Source: JBDHZU01 sp039812085
Lineage (GTDB): Bacteria > Actinomycetota > Actinomycetes > S36-B12 > UBA10799
Reading direction: 5' to 3'
Assembly: GCA_039812085.1 (NCBI GenBank)
Contig: JBDHZU010000129.1
Coordinates: forward strand, 1-5,506
Length of the DNA: 5,506 bases
Shown here in pieces: positions 1 to 5,506 of this stretch (positions are counted from its first letter, which is position 1; every line of letters begins with the position of its first letter). A model generated the notes under the pieces. The model ran no database searches and had not been told where the DNA came from. It saw nothing but the letters and a program-made list of their open reading frames with translations. Both the position numbers and the translations under genes were made by a program.

Positions 1-1166
1 ATCAGAGTCTTCATCCACGACCCGCGAGACCATTCGTCCGCTAGGACAGGTGGCTTGGCAAATGCGGGAGTAACCAGGATGTCGTACGCCGAGAGGAACT
101 CCTGTGCCTCATCTACGAACTTCTGTTGCCATCCCTTATCCGGCAGGCCGAACTTCTCCACCAGTCGTCCCACCTTGGCCTGAGTCTTGCTGCGTGAAGA
201 CAACAGTTCCGGGTTGTCAGCGACTGCCGCGTCATCTTGAGCAGCGGCCATCCACCACGACAAAGCCATCACCGTGGCGCCGTTTGTGTAGTGGGGGTCA
301 GCCTCGCGCACTTCATGTCCAGCGCGGGCGAGCAACGTCGCTACCGAGTTCAACGCGCGGACATACGCCGAATCCGCCTTCACTCCCAGCATCGGTGACT
401 TCGAGGACGTGGCCACGATCAAGCGACCTTCCGGAGGAGCGAGCGTCGCCAGTTCAGGCCGATCAGCCATGACCGCCAGTGTCGTTGCCGCATCAGCCAC
501 CGTGGTCGCGAGCGGGCCGTTTTCTGCCATTCCGTACCAGTCCGTTGGGCCAAGCTCCGCCGGGACGACTCCCCGACCCGGCTTGATTCCCACCAGGCCG
601 CATGCGGCTGCGGGGATTCGGATACTTCCGAGACCGTCGTTTCCGTGTGAGACCGGCACCATGCCGGCGGCTACTGCTGCTCCGGCTCCACCACTGGAAC
701 CGCCAGCAGTCCGTGCCGGGTTCCAGGGGTTGTGGGTGACAGCGAATGCGTTATCCGTGGCTCCGTAGAGGCCTAACTCCGGCATGTTGGTGATGCCCAC
801 GACGATGGCACCCGCCTGCTTGAGCCGGGCGACAACCGGATGGTCGGTCGGCTGCGGCTCGTCGGCGAATGCTTCCGAACCGGCTCGTCGGGACTGTCCG
901 GCAACGGCCACGTTGTCCTTGATGCTGATCGGAACACCGGCAAGCGGCAGCGAATCCAGGTCGCTGCGATCCTTCAGTGCTGCGGCATCAGCAAGTGCTT
1001 CTTCTTCCCGCACCGTGCGAAAGGCGCCAATCACTGAATCGCGTTGGGCGATCCGACGCAAAGACTCCTGAACAACCTCAACGGGATCGCGACGACCGGC
1101 CTGAACATCGGCGGCGATGGCGGTGGCTGTCCACTCGGGGGAAGTCGATTCTGCGTTTTGGTCCAT
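1..1166 (-). CDS. Amidase-signature family hydrolase, C-terminus cut by window edge
   Basis: Cytoplasmic serine amidohydrolase that splits a carboxylic amide into acid and ammonia or amine; the substrate cannot be predicted. 388 residues are visible and the frame is open to the left edge; family members are usually about 450-500 residues, so some 70-100 are missing. The full Lys-cisSer-Ser triad is present: K83 in PISIKDN, S157 in GGSSGG and S181 in GSIRIPA. The 24-residue spacing between the two serines matches GatA and related enzymes. The nucleophile loop reads NDGLGSIR instead of the common TDTGGSIR. No signal peptide is seen. The start is uncertain: ATG at 1166 (used for numbering) and in-frame ATG at 1178 both lack a well-spaced Shine-Dalgarno. 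No GatB or GatC gene adjoins, so a stand-alone AmiC-like amidase is more likely than the tRNA amidotransferase subunit GatA. Family is certain; function within it is open. Confidence 0.93.
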   Translation of the reverse strand, partial: MDQNAESTSPEWTATAIAADVQAGRRDPVEVVQESLRRIAQRDSVIGAFRTVREEEALADAAALKDRSDLDSLPLAGVPISIKDNVAVAGQSRRAGSEAFADEPQPTDHPVVARLKQAGAIVVGITNMPELGLYGATDNAFAVTHNPWNPARTAGGSSGGAGAAVAAGMVPVSHGNDGLGSIRIPAAACGLVGIKPGRGVVPAELGPTDWYGMAENGPLATTVADAATTLAVMADRPELATLAPPEGRLIVATSSKSPMLGVKADSAYVRALNSVATLLARAGHEVREADPHYTNGATVMALSWWMAAAQDDAAVADNPELLSSRSKTQAKVGRLVEKFGLPDKGWQQKFVDEAQEFLSAYDILVTPAFAKPPVLADEWSRGSWMKTL

Positions 1167-1242
1167 ATCCCTATGCATACCCCGTGTGGCGGGATGAGGT
1201 AACCGCTTCGGGTGCGTTTGTCACTCTCAAAGGGCCATGATC
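1167..1242. promoter_or_regulatory. Short divergent intergenic region, presumed promoters
   Basis: About 75 bases separate the divergent starts of the amidase and the ROK kinase, so promoters for both are expected here or just inside the flanking genes. On the minus strand a GTGACA (1224-1219) resembles a -35 box, but no good -10 lies at the right distance. A TATGCATA palindrome at 1172-1179 overlaps the alternative amidase start. The assignment rests on gene orientation, not on a clear promoter motif. Confidence 0.35.
1229..1234 (+). promoter_or_regulatory. Ribosome binding site deciding the ROK kinase start
   Basis: AAAGGG lies 8 bases before the ATG at 1243 but only 2 bases before the in-frame ATG at 1237. 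Normal spacing favours 1243, which removes two residues from the longest reading. Confidence 0.5.
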
Positions 1243-2238
1243 ATGCCTGTGACAATCACCGATCCTGATGGTTTGACCATTGCCCCCGACGAGTTGGTTC
1301 TTGCCATCGACATTGGCGGCACGAAGATGGCGGCCGGCGTGGTGGACGGCACGGGAAAGGTCCACCAGACAGCCCGCGTCCCATCTCCGGCACGACTCAG
1401 TGCCGAGGACATGTGGAGTGCCTTAGAGAAGGTCACCGACGAGGTCCTCGACGATGCTGGACGGCCGGAGCTCAAAGCGATTGGTGTCGGATGCGCCGGA
1501 CCCATGGTGTGGCCCGATGGCGTCGTGTCACCGACCAACATCACCGCATGGCGGGGGTTCCCGCTACGTCGGCATCTGATGAACCGTTTTCCGGGCTTGC
1601 CAGTACGCGTCCACAACGACGCCATCGCCATGGCAGCCGCCGAACATTGGATGGGAGCTGCGGCACCGCACGCCAACGTACTGGGGATGGTCGTCTCCAC
1701 CGGAGTGGGTGGGGGATTCATCATCGGCAACCGTCTGATCGATGGTGGATTGGGTAACGCGGGTCATATCGGACACATCGTTGTTGATCCTGATGGCCCG
1801 AAGTGTCCATGTGGGGGACGCGGATGCCTGGAGGCCATTGCCCGGGGTCCGTCGACGGCGGCCTGGGCGGTTGAGCAAGGCTGGACCCCTAGCGACACTT
1901 CCAAACCAGTCGATGCCAAGTCGTTGGCCGAGGATGCCCGCGCCGGTGATCTCGTGGCGATTGCTGCATATCGCCGTTCCGGTGAGGCGGTGGGTATCGC
2001 GCTGGCGTCAGTAGCTGCACTACTCGACCTTGATGTTGCCGTTATCGGAGGCGGTGTCGTACAAAGTGGCCCGCTGCTGATGACACCGCTGAAGGAGGCG
2101 TTCGACCGCCATGCTGGGCTGGAGTTCGCCAGGCGGATGCAAATCAAGACAGCCAAGCTTGATCAGGATGCCGGAATTGTCGGTGCGGCAGCCCTGGTCA
2201 TTCGTGGCGATAGATACTGGAACCCCAAGAACGCTTGA
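1243..2238 (+). CDS. ROK-family sugar kinase, HxGH variant
   Basis: Predicted cytoplasmic ATP-dependent kinase that phosphorylates a hexose or amino sugar. The 331-residue length is typical of single-domain ROK kinases, and there is no N-terminal helix-turn-helix, so it is not a ROK repressor. Numbered from ATG 1243: phosphate-binding DIGGTK at 23-28, catalytic-base Asp126 in VHND, STGVGGG at 152-158, GNAGHIGH at 171-178, and the ROK zinc site His178 with Cys188, Cys190 and Cys195 in CPCGGRGC. A second glycine-rich motif, VIGGGVV, is near 267-273. ROK glucokinases have ExGH where this protein has HxGH (His175); E. coli NanK (N-acetylmannosamine kinase) also has His there. A general glucokinase call is therefore unsafe, but no nan genes adjoin to support a NanK role. 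The next gene, a P450, follows after 33 bases on the same strand and is probably co-transcribed. Confidence 0.92.
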   Translation: MPVTITDPDGLTIAPDELVLAIDIGGTKMAAGVVDGTGKVHQTARVPSPARLSAEDMWSALEKVTDEVLDDAGRPELKAIGVGCAGPMVWPDGVVSPTNITAWRGFPLRRHLMNRFPGLPVRVHNDAIAMAAAEHWMGAAAPHANVLGMVVSTGVGGGFIIGNRLIDGGLGNAGHIGHIVVDPDGPKCPCGGRGCLEAIARGPSTAAWAVEQGWTPSDTSKPVDAKSLAEDARAGDLVAIAAYRRSGEAVGIALASVAALLDLDVAVIGGGVVQSGPLLMTPLKEAFDRHAGLEFARRMQIKTAKLDQDAGIVGAAALVIRGDRYWNPKNA

Positions 2239-2259
2239 CGTCACCGGACGCCGGCCACT

Positions 2260-2265
2260 GAGAGG
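2260..2265 (+). promoter_or_regulatory. Ribosome binding site of the P450 gene
   Basis: GAGAGG ends 6 bases before the ATG at 2272, a good Shine-Dalgarno at near-ideal spacing. It supports that start and independent translation of the P450 from a shared message. Confidence 0.6.
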
Positions 2266-2271
2266 CGACCT

Positions 2272-3732
2272 ATGAGCATCGACGATCAGTCTGCACCCCT
2301 CCCCATGCGTGATGGGGTCGTCTACGACCACCGCTACCGGACAAAGGTTGCGCTGCAGCGCATGAAGAGCGGGCGCGTCAAACAAGGCAAAATTGCCCGT
2401 CCGCCTGGGCCGGACGGCCGCAAGATCATGTTGGACAACCTGCGTGGCCACCGGCCGGTGGCAGAGGCCTTCTTTGAGATGCCGCGGGAGTACCCGCGCC
2501 TGGCGTACTTACGAATGTTGACGGAGAACACGTATGTGCTGACCCACCCGGAGACCATCACGGTTGCGTTTCACACTCATGGCAAAGACACCGTCAAGAG
2601 TCGCGCCTTGCAAGTCACTAGACCTGTGCTTGGCGACGGGCTGCTGACGAGTGAAGGTGAACACCACCTGCGACAACGCCGTCTGATTCAACCGGCATTT
2701 CATAAGCAACGAATCGCCCGCTATGCCGAGCAGATGGTCGAGCTATCGCAGGCTCATCAACGTGGTTGGTCCGATGGAAAGATCATCGACGTTGTCCCCG
2801 ACATGTCCGCTCTCACTTTGGCCGTCGTTGGGCGCGCTCTGTTTGGATCGGATCTGTCCGGCGACGCCGGTGACGTGGGTCGTTCCCTGGAAGAGGTGCT
2901 CAGTAGGTTCCAACGGCGGTTGCTGCCTGGCGCATTGAAGATGGCCCAGTGGCCACTCCCATGGAACAAGCCGGTTAATCGCGCTAACGATCAGTTGGAC
3001 GCGCTCGTGCAGCGACTCATTGCTGAGCATCGAGCAGGGCAAGGTGATCCCGATGACCTGCTGAACATGATGATTGCCGCGCAAGAAGACGGTTTCGCCA
3101 TGGATGACGCGCAGCTACGAGACGAGGCGACCACGCTAGTTCTTGCCGGCCACGAGACAACCGCGATGTTGTTGTCCTGGACCTGGTTGTCGCTGGCAAA
3201 CAATCCGCAGGTCGAAGCCACTCTGCATGCCGAACTCGACGCGGTGATCGGTGCGGAGCCATTGACGATGGCTGACATGGCTCGTTTGCCGTACACGCAG
3301 GCAGTGATCGCCGAATCGCTGCGTCAACATCCACCGGCGTGGGTCATTTCGCGTCGCCTCCTGACAGATATTGAGATCGATGGATGGGCCGTGCCTAAGG
3401 GTTCGACCGTGATGGCCAGTGATTACGCCATGCATAACGACCCTCGATTTTGGTCGCAGCCGTCACAGTTTCGACCCGAGCGTTGGCTGACCGATGAGGG
3501 CAAGTACTCAGAGTCGGCACCTGGTGTTCCGCGCGGTGCATGGTTCCCATTCGGGTTCGGTAATCGGCGCTGCATTGGTGACCAGTTCGCACTGGTTGAG
3601 GCCACATTGCTGTTGGCTGACTTGGCCCGCAGATGGAAGCTGGAGCAGGTACCAGGCAATCGGGTTATTCCGCGTGCGGCCGTCACGTTGCGGCCCGGTG
3701 GGGTTTACCGGATGAAGCTTGTCGCCCGTTAG
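2272..3732 (+). CDS. Cytochrome P450 monooxygenase
   Basis: Heme-thiolate enzyme expected to insert one oxygen atom from O2 into an organic substrate, using electrons from NAD(P)H through redox partners. All core motifs are present in 486 residues: C-helix GEHHLRQRR (129-137), I-helix AGHETT (292-297) with the acid-Thr pair for O2 activation, K-helix ESLR (348-351, ExxR), FRPERW (400-405), and heme loop FGFGNRRCIG (427-436) with Cys434 as the thiolate ligand. No membrane anchor is seen at the N-terminus. A basic leader of about 45 residues precedes an RPPGP segment. At 486 residues it is longer than the usual soluble bacterial P450 (about 400-420) and resembles the longer bacterial class that includes CYP110- and pentalenene-oxygenase-like enzymes. 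No ferredoxin or reductase gene is in view and no reductase domain is fused. It follows the ROK kinase by 33 bases. The family is certain; the substrate is unknown (fatty acid, terpene or other lipid are all possible). Confidence 0.97.
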   Translation: MSIDDQSAPLPMRDGVVYDHRYRTKVALQRMKSGRVKQGKIARPPGPDGRKIMLDNLRGHRPVAEAFFEMPREYPRLAYLRMLTENTYVLTHPETITVAFHTHGKDTVKSRALQVTRPVLGDGLLTSEGEHHLRQRRLIQPAFHKQRIARYAEQMVELSQAHQRGWSDGKIIDVVPDMSALTLAVVGRALFGSDLSGDAGDVGRSLEEVLSRFQRRLLPGALKMAQWPLPWNKPVNRANDQLDALVQRLIAEHRAGQGDPDDLLNMMIAAQEDGFAMDDAQLRDEATTLVLAGHETTAMLLSWTWLSLANNPQVEATLHAELDAVIGAEPLTMADMARLPYTQAVIAESLRQHPPAWVISRRLLTDIEIDGWAVPKGSTVMASDYAMHNDPRFWSQPSQFRPERWLTDEGKYSESAPGVPRGAWFPFGFGNRRCIGDQFALVEATLLLADLARRWKLEQVPGNRVIPRAAVTLRPGGVYRMKLVAR

Positions 3733-3742
3733 TCGCTTGAGG

Positions 3743-4237
3743 TCAGGATTCGTACGGCTCTACTGCAACAACCTCAACACTCACCGAACGTCCATTCGGC
3801 AATTCGTAGCTGACGCTGTCTCCCACGCCTGAGTTCAAGACGGCTGCGCCCAGTGGTGACGTCGGGGAGTACACATCCAGGTCAGTGGTGGCTGCTTCTT
3901 CTCGGGAACCGAGCAGGAACTTCTCGGTATCACCACCACCAAAATCGACGGTGACGACGGTTCCGTGAGTGGCCTTGCCTTCTTCCGCGCCGGGAGGCGT
4001 ACCGATCTGCGAATGCTCCAACAAATGCCGTAGCTGACGAATGCGGGCCTCGTTCTTGCCCTGTTCGTCCTTCGCAGCGTGGTAGCCACCGTTTTCCTTC
4101 AGATCGCCTTCTTCGCGCGCGGCTTCAATCTTGCGCGTGATGTCCTGACGGATCGGCCCGGAACGTTCGTCCATCTCGGCACTGAGTCGGTCGTAGGCGT
4201 CCTGAGTCAGCCACGTCGTCTCCGGTTCAGCACTCAT
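3743..4237 (-). CDS. greA: Transcription elongation factor GreA
   Basis: Binds the RNA polymerase secondary channel and stimulates cleavage of backtracked RNA so that stalled elongation can resume. From the ATG at 4237 the protein has 164 residues, the same length as M. tuberculosis GreA. Residues 1 to about 80 form the helical coiled-coil hairpin; its tip, EGDLKENGGYHAA (43-55), carries acidic Asp45 and Glu48, matching E. coli Asp41 and Glu44. Residues from about 86 onward form the FKBP-like domain, with the characteristic VYSPTSPLGAA (122-132) and the ending PYES. The actinobacterial N-terminal WLTQ is at 9-12. Start 4237 is preferred over the in-frame ATG at 4252 because it has a GGAG at 9 bases and overlaps the upstream DUF4307 stop as ATGA. 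It converges on the P450 with a 10-base gap. Confidence 0.97.
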   Translation of the reverse strand: MSAEPETTWLTQDAYDRLSAEMDERSGPIRQDITRKIEAAREEGDLKENGGYHAAKDEQGKNEARIRQLRHLLEHSQIGTPPGAEEGKATHGTVVTVDFGGGDTEKFLLGSREEAATTDLDVYSPTSPLGAAVLNSGVGDSVSYELPNGRSVSVEVVAVEPYES

Positions 4238-4250
4238 TGTGTTGGTCTCC
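4234..4250 (-). promoter_or_regulatory. greA ribosome binding site and ATGA stop/start overlap
   Basis: On the minus strand GGAG (4250-4247) is followed by 9 bases and then ATGA (4237-4234), where the ATG starts greA and the TGA ends the DUF4307 gene. This arrangement fits translational coupling and places the greA Shine-Dalgarno inside the last codons of the upstream gene. Confidence 0.75.
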
Positions 4251-4713
4251 ATGGTTGTGGGGGATTCTCGGTTCCCGGTGGGAAGTCTGGTGCCGAAACC
4301 TTCAGCGGTTCACCGGCAGCCGCGCATCCAAGGAGCTGCCCGTAGGCCGCTTTCGATGCGGTCGCAACAGGATACGTCTGTTGCACGTAGTCCGTCCCGG
4401 GTTCGATTGTCACGGTTGCGTAACCGACATCCAGGAAGTCGCTGGTTTGGGCGCGCAATGCGCAGACCACAGTGGCGTCGGTGGGGCGATGGACATCGAA
4501 GGTCACCATTGTGTGGGACGCATCCACTACGTCGTAGGTCAACACTTCGGCTCGGATCGGAGGGTTCCCGATCCGCAGCGATGCCCAGGAACCGAAGCCG
4601 AGGGCGATGGCGAGAAGGAGCACACCGAGGACGATCCACCCAACGTTCTTACGCGGGTAGCCATAGCGCTGCTGGATGCGTGGTGGTGCCTGCTTCAGCT
4701 CAGTTGGTGTCAT
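4234..4713 (-). CDS. DUF4307 family membrane protein
   Basis: Uncharacterised actinobacterial protein of 159 residues, the probable counterpart of M. tuberculosis Rv1081c, which also sits directly upstream of greA. A short basic N-terminus (RYGYPRKN, 16-23) precedes one hydrophobic segment at about 25-46, predicted to anchor the protein in the membrane. The beta-rich remainder is probably outside the cell by the positive-inside rule. Two cysteines, Cys84 in VVCALRA and Cys130 in LLGCAA, could form a disulfide. The frame is open further upstream to 4875, but that extension overlaps the divergent gene and reads like non-coding sequence, so ATG 4713 was chosen although its Shine-Dalgarno is weak. 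The stop overlaps the greA start (ATGA), indicating one transcript and coupled translation. Biochemical function is unknown. Confidence 0.85.
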   Translation of the reverse strand: MTPTELKQAPPRIQQRYGYPRKNVGWIVLGVLLLAIALGFGSWASLRIGNPPIRAEVLTYDVVDASHTMVTFDVHRPTDATVVCALRAQTSDFLDVGYATVTIEPGTDYVQQTYPVATASKAAYGQLLGCAAAGEPLKVSAPDFPPGTENPPQPWRPTQ

Positions 4714-4722
4714 CTCGTACCC

Positions 4723-4735
4723 ATCGTCAGACGAT
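4723..4735. repeat. Small inverted repeat in divergent intergenic region
   Basis: ATCGTC and GACGAT flank a single A, a perfect 6-bp dyad about midway between the divergent starts at 4713 and 4751. It could be an operator, but a repeat this short can arise by chance. No clear -10 or -35 boxes were found around it. Confidence 0.3.
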
Positions 4736-4750
4736 CGATCCGATCCGTGA

Positions 4751-5113
4751 TTGCATGGCCGGGTGATTCCCGTTTCGGCGACGACCGCGATCCTCAGTCT
4801 GTCATCCGCCCAGACCAGCCCGACGCCGGTGTCGTCGGCGTCACCTGTCCAGACTTTGCAGGTCGATCCCAGCAAGGTCGGACCAGGCGGATGGGGCTTC
4901 TTTTTCTTCGTGGCCTTATTCGTTGCTGCTGGCTTCCTCTACTTCTCAATGCGCAAGCAGCTCAGGCGCGTGGACTTCGATGAAGAAGCCACTGAATACG
5001 AATTCAGCAAGAGCAAAGCAACCCCTGAGCAGGTTGATCTGCGATCAGATCAACCGCCTGGGCGCGACGACCAGAGCCGATCTACCGGATCCGACGACCC
5101 CAACGGCGGCTGA
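4751..5113 (+). CDS. Small predicted one-helix membrane protein (Rv1083-like)
   Basis: Uncharacterised protein of up to 120 residues. Numbered from the TTG at 4751, residues 6-30 are a mildly hydrophobic Ser/Thr/Ala-rich leader, VDPSKVGPGGWGF (38-50) leads into a strong membrane helix at about 47-66, SMRKQLRRVDF (66-76) is a basic juxtamembrane segment, and an acidic, hydrophilic tail follows. The VGPG-helix-SM-basic-VDF pattern is, from memory, that of small actinobacterial proteins such as M. tuberculosis Rv1083, encoded close to greA, Rv1081c and mca. The start is uncertain: TTG 4751 and GTG 4763 are both possible and neither has a clear Shine-Dalgarno. The basic segment after the helix suggests a cytoplasmic C-terminus. 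The last 64 bases overlap the end of the convergent EAL-domain gene and contain part of a perfect hairpin. Function is unknown. Confidence 0.75.
   Translation: MHGRVIPVSATTAILSLSSAQTSPTPVSSASPVQTLQVDPSKVGPGGWGFFFFVALFVAAGFLYFSMRKQLRRVDFDEEATEYEFSKSKATPEQVDLRSDQPPGRDDQSRSTGSDDPNGG
5032..5055. repeat. Perfect 10-bp inverted repeat with 4-base loop
   Basis: GGTTGATCTG (5032-5041) and CAGATCAACC (5046-5055) are exact reverse complements around the loop CGAT. The repeat lies inside the 3' coding region of the small membrane gene, and its right arm holds the stop codon (5052-5050) of the convergent EAL gene. It contains three GATC tetramers. No U-run follows on either strand, so it is not a classical intrinsic terminator, but it could form a stable RNA hairpin at the end of the EAL message. 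Confidence 0.6.
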
Positions 5114-5506
5114 TCGAAGCCCGGACCTAGTCCGTGAAGATCAGGCGTCTTGGGTTGGTTCCACGAGGCTGAGGCAGAACGTCGCAGCAGTTCCCGCATC
5201 TGGTCGGACGTTCGAGGGCGACCCATCAGGAATCCCTGACCCAAGCGGTACCCCAGCAAGAGCAGCACTTCTCGCTGTTCCGGCGTCTCGATCCCTTCCG
5301 CGATGACCTCTTCCAAACCCATCGAAACCGATAGGTCGTGGATCGCCTTGGCCAAGCCACCGTCGAGGGCATTCGGTAAGTCGTTGACGAACTCCTGCGC
5401 CAGTTTGAGACCGGTGACCGGCAGTGAACGCAGATAGTGCAGCGATGCCCAGCCGGTCCCAAAGTCATCGACATAGACCGAGACACCGAGATCGGCCACT
5501 GCTCGT
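5050..5506 (-). CDS. EAL-domain protein (c-di-GMP phosphodiesterase type), N-terminus cut by window edge
   Basis: EAL domains hydrolyse the second messenger cyclic-di-GMP to linear pGpG or, when degenerate, act as sensors. The window holds the last 151 residues; the frame is open through the right edge, so the start, the EAL motif itself and any sensory, GGDEF or membrane part lie outside. Visible EAL landmarks in order: VDDFGTG (metal-binding Asp pair at 5464-5469), LKLAQEFV with catalytic-site Lys at 5404-5406, AEGIET with catalytic Glu at 5296-5298, and GQGFLMGRP near the domain end. The visible catalytic residues are intact, which favours activity. The usual Asp after the lysine (KID) is Ala here (KLA). 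After the domain, about 45 residues of Pro/Gly/Ser-rich tail run to the stop at 5050, overlapping the convergent membrane gene by 64 bases. Confidence 0.92.
   Translation of the reverse strand, partial: RAVADLGVSVYVDDFGTGWASLHYLRSLPVTGLKLAQEFVNDLPNALDGGLAKAIHDLSVSMGLEEVIAEGIETPEQREVLLLLGYRLGQGFLMGRPRTSDQMRELLRRSASASWNQPKTPDLHGLGPGFDQPPLGSSDPVDRLWSSRPGG

Noticed and set aside
104..768. Two overlapping plus-strand open frames opposite the amidase
   Set aside because: Both are antisense to well-supported amidase coding sequence that contains the catalytic serines, and neither translation resembles a protein family.
1172..1179. TATGCATA palindrome as an operator
   Set aside because: An isolated 8-base palindrome that coincides with an alternative ATG of the amidase is too weak to call a regulatory site.
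1227..1730. Open minus-strand frame of 167 codons opposite the ROK kinase
   Set aside because: It lies fully antisense to an unmistakable ROK kinase and has low-complexity Pro/Ser/Thr/Arg composition without a recognisable motif.
2244..2254. CCGG-acg-CCGG mini-hairpin between the kinase and the P450
   Set aside because: Four-base arms that do not extend further are expected by chance in GC-rich DNA, there is no T-run, and the P450 has a good ribosome binding site just after it.
3733..3742. Bidirectional terminator between the P450 and greA
   Set aside because: The gap is only 10 bases and no stem-loop with a T-run is visible there or in the adjoining gene ends.
4714..4875. N-terminal extension of the DUF4307 gene to 4875
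   Set aside because: The extra 54 residues overlap the divergent small gene, show no family resemblance, and would precede the short basic N-terminus and membrane helix expected at the start of DUF4307 proteins.
4237..4983. Open plus-strand frame of 248 codons opposite the DUF4307 gene
   Set aside because: It overlaps the DUF4307 gene on the opposite strand and the small membrane gene in another frame; its translation is rich in Arg, Trp, Cys and Gly with no domain, as expected for an antisense shadow in GC-rich DNA.

Overview
The window is GC-rich DNA with dense genes, short gaps, some GTG/TTG starts and an actinobacterial gene neighbourhood (greA beside a DUF4307 membrane protein and a small one-helix membrane protein). 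It most likely comes from the chromosome of a high-GC Actinomycetota. The genus cannot be told from this sequence. No rRNA, tRNA, transposase, phage gene or CRISPR array was seen.

Layout, left to right. (1) A partial amidase-signature hydrolase reads leftward off the left edge (1-1166, minus). (2) Divergent from it is a probable two-gene plus-strand unit: a ROK-family sugar kinase (1243-2238), then, 33 bases later, a 486-residue cytochrome P450 (2272-3732). (3) Convergent with the P450, only 10 bases away, is a minus-strand pair transcribed as DUF4307 protein (4713-4234) then greA (4237-3743). The two share a 4-base ATGA stop/start overlap, which also fixes the greA start. (4) Divergent from that pair is a small predicted one-helix membrane protein (about 4751-5113, plus). 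(5) The right edge holds the C-terminal part of an EAL-domain (cyclic-di-GMP phosphodiesterase type) protein on the minus strand (5050-5506). Its tail overlaps the end of the small membrane gene by 64 bases, and a perfect 10-bp inverted repeat lies at that junction.

How the genes fit together. greA, DUF4307 and the small membrane gene form a recognisable actinobacterial block. In Mycobacterium tuberculosis the mycothiol conjugate amidase gene mca lies between the DUF4307 gene and the small gene; here it is absent. The ROK kinase has His instead of Glu at the usual sugar-contact position (HxGH rather than ExGH), which points to a substrate other than glucose, perhaps an N-acetylmannosamine-like sugar. 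The P450 has all its core motifs but no redox partner in view. No obviously new multi-gene system is visible. The points most worth following are the kinase specificity, the missing mca and the hairpin at the overlapping convergent gene ends.
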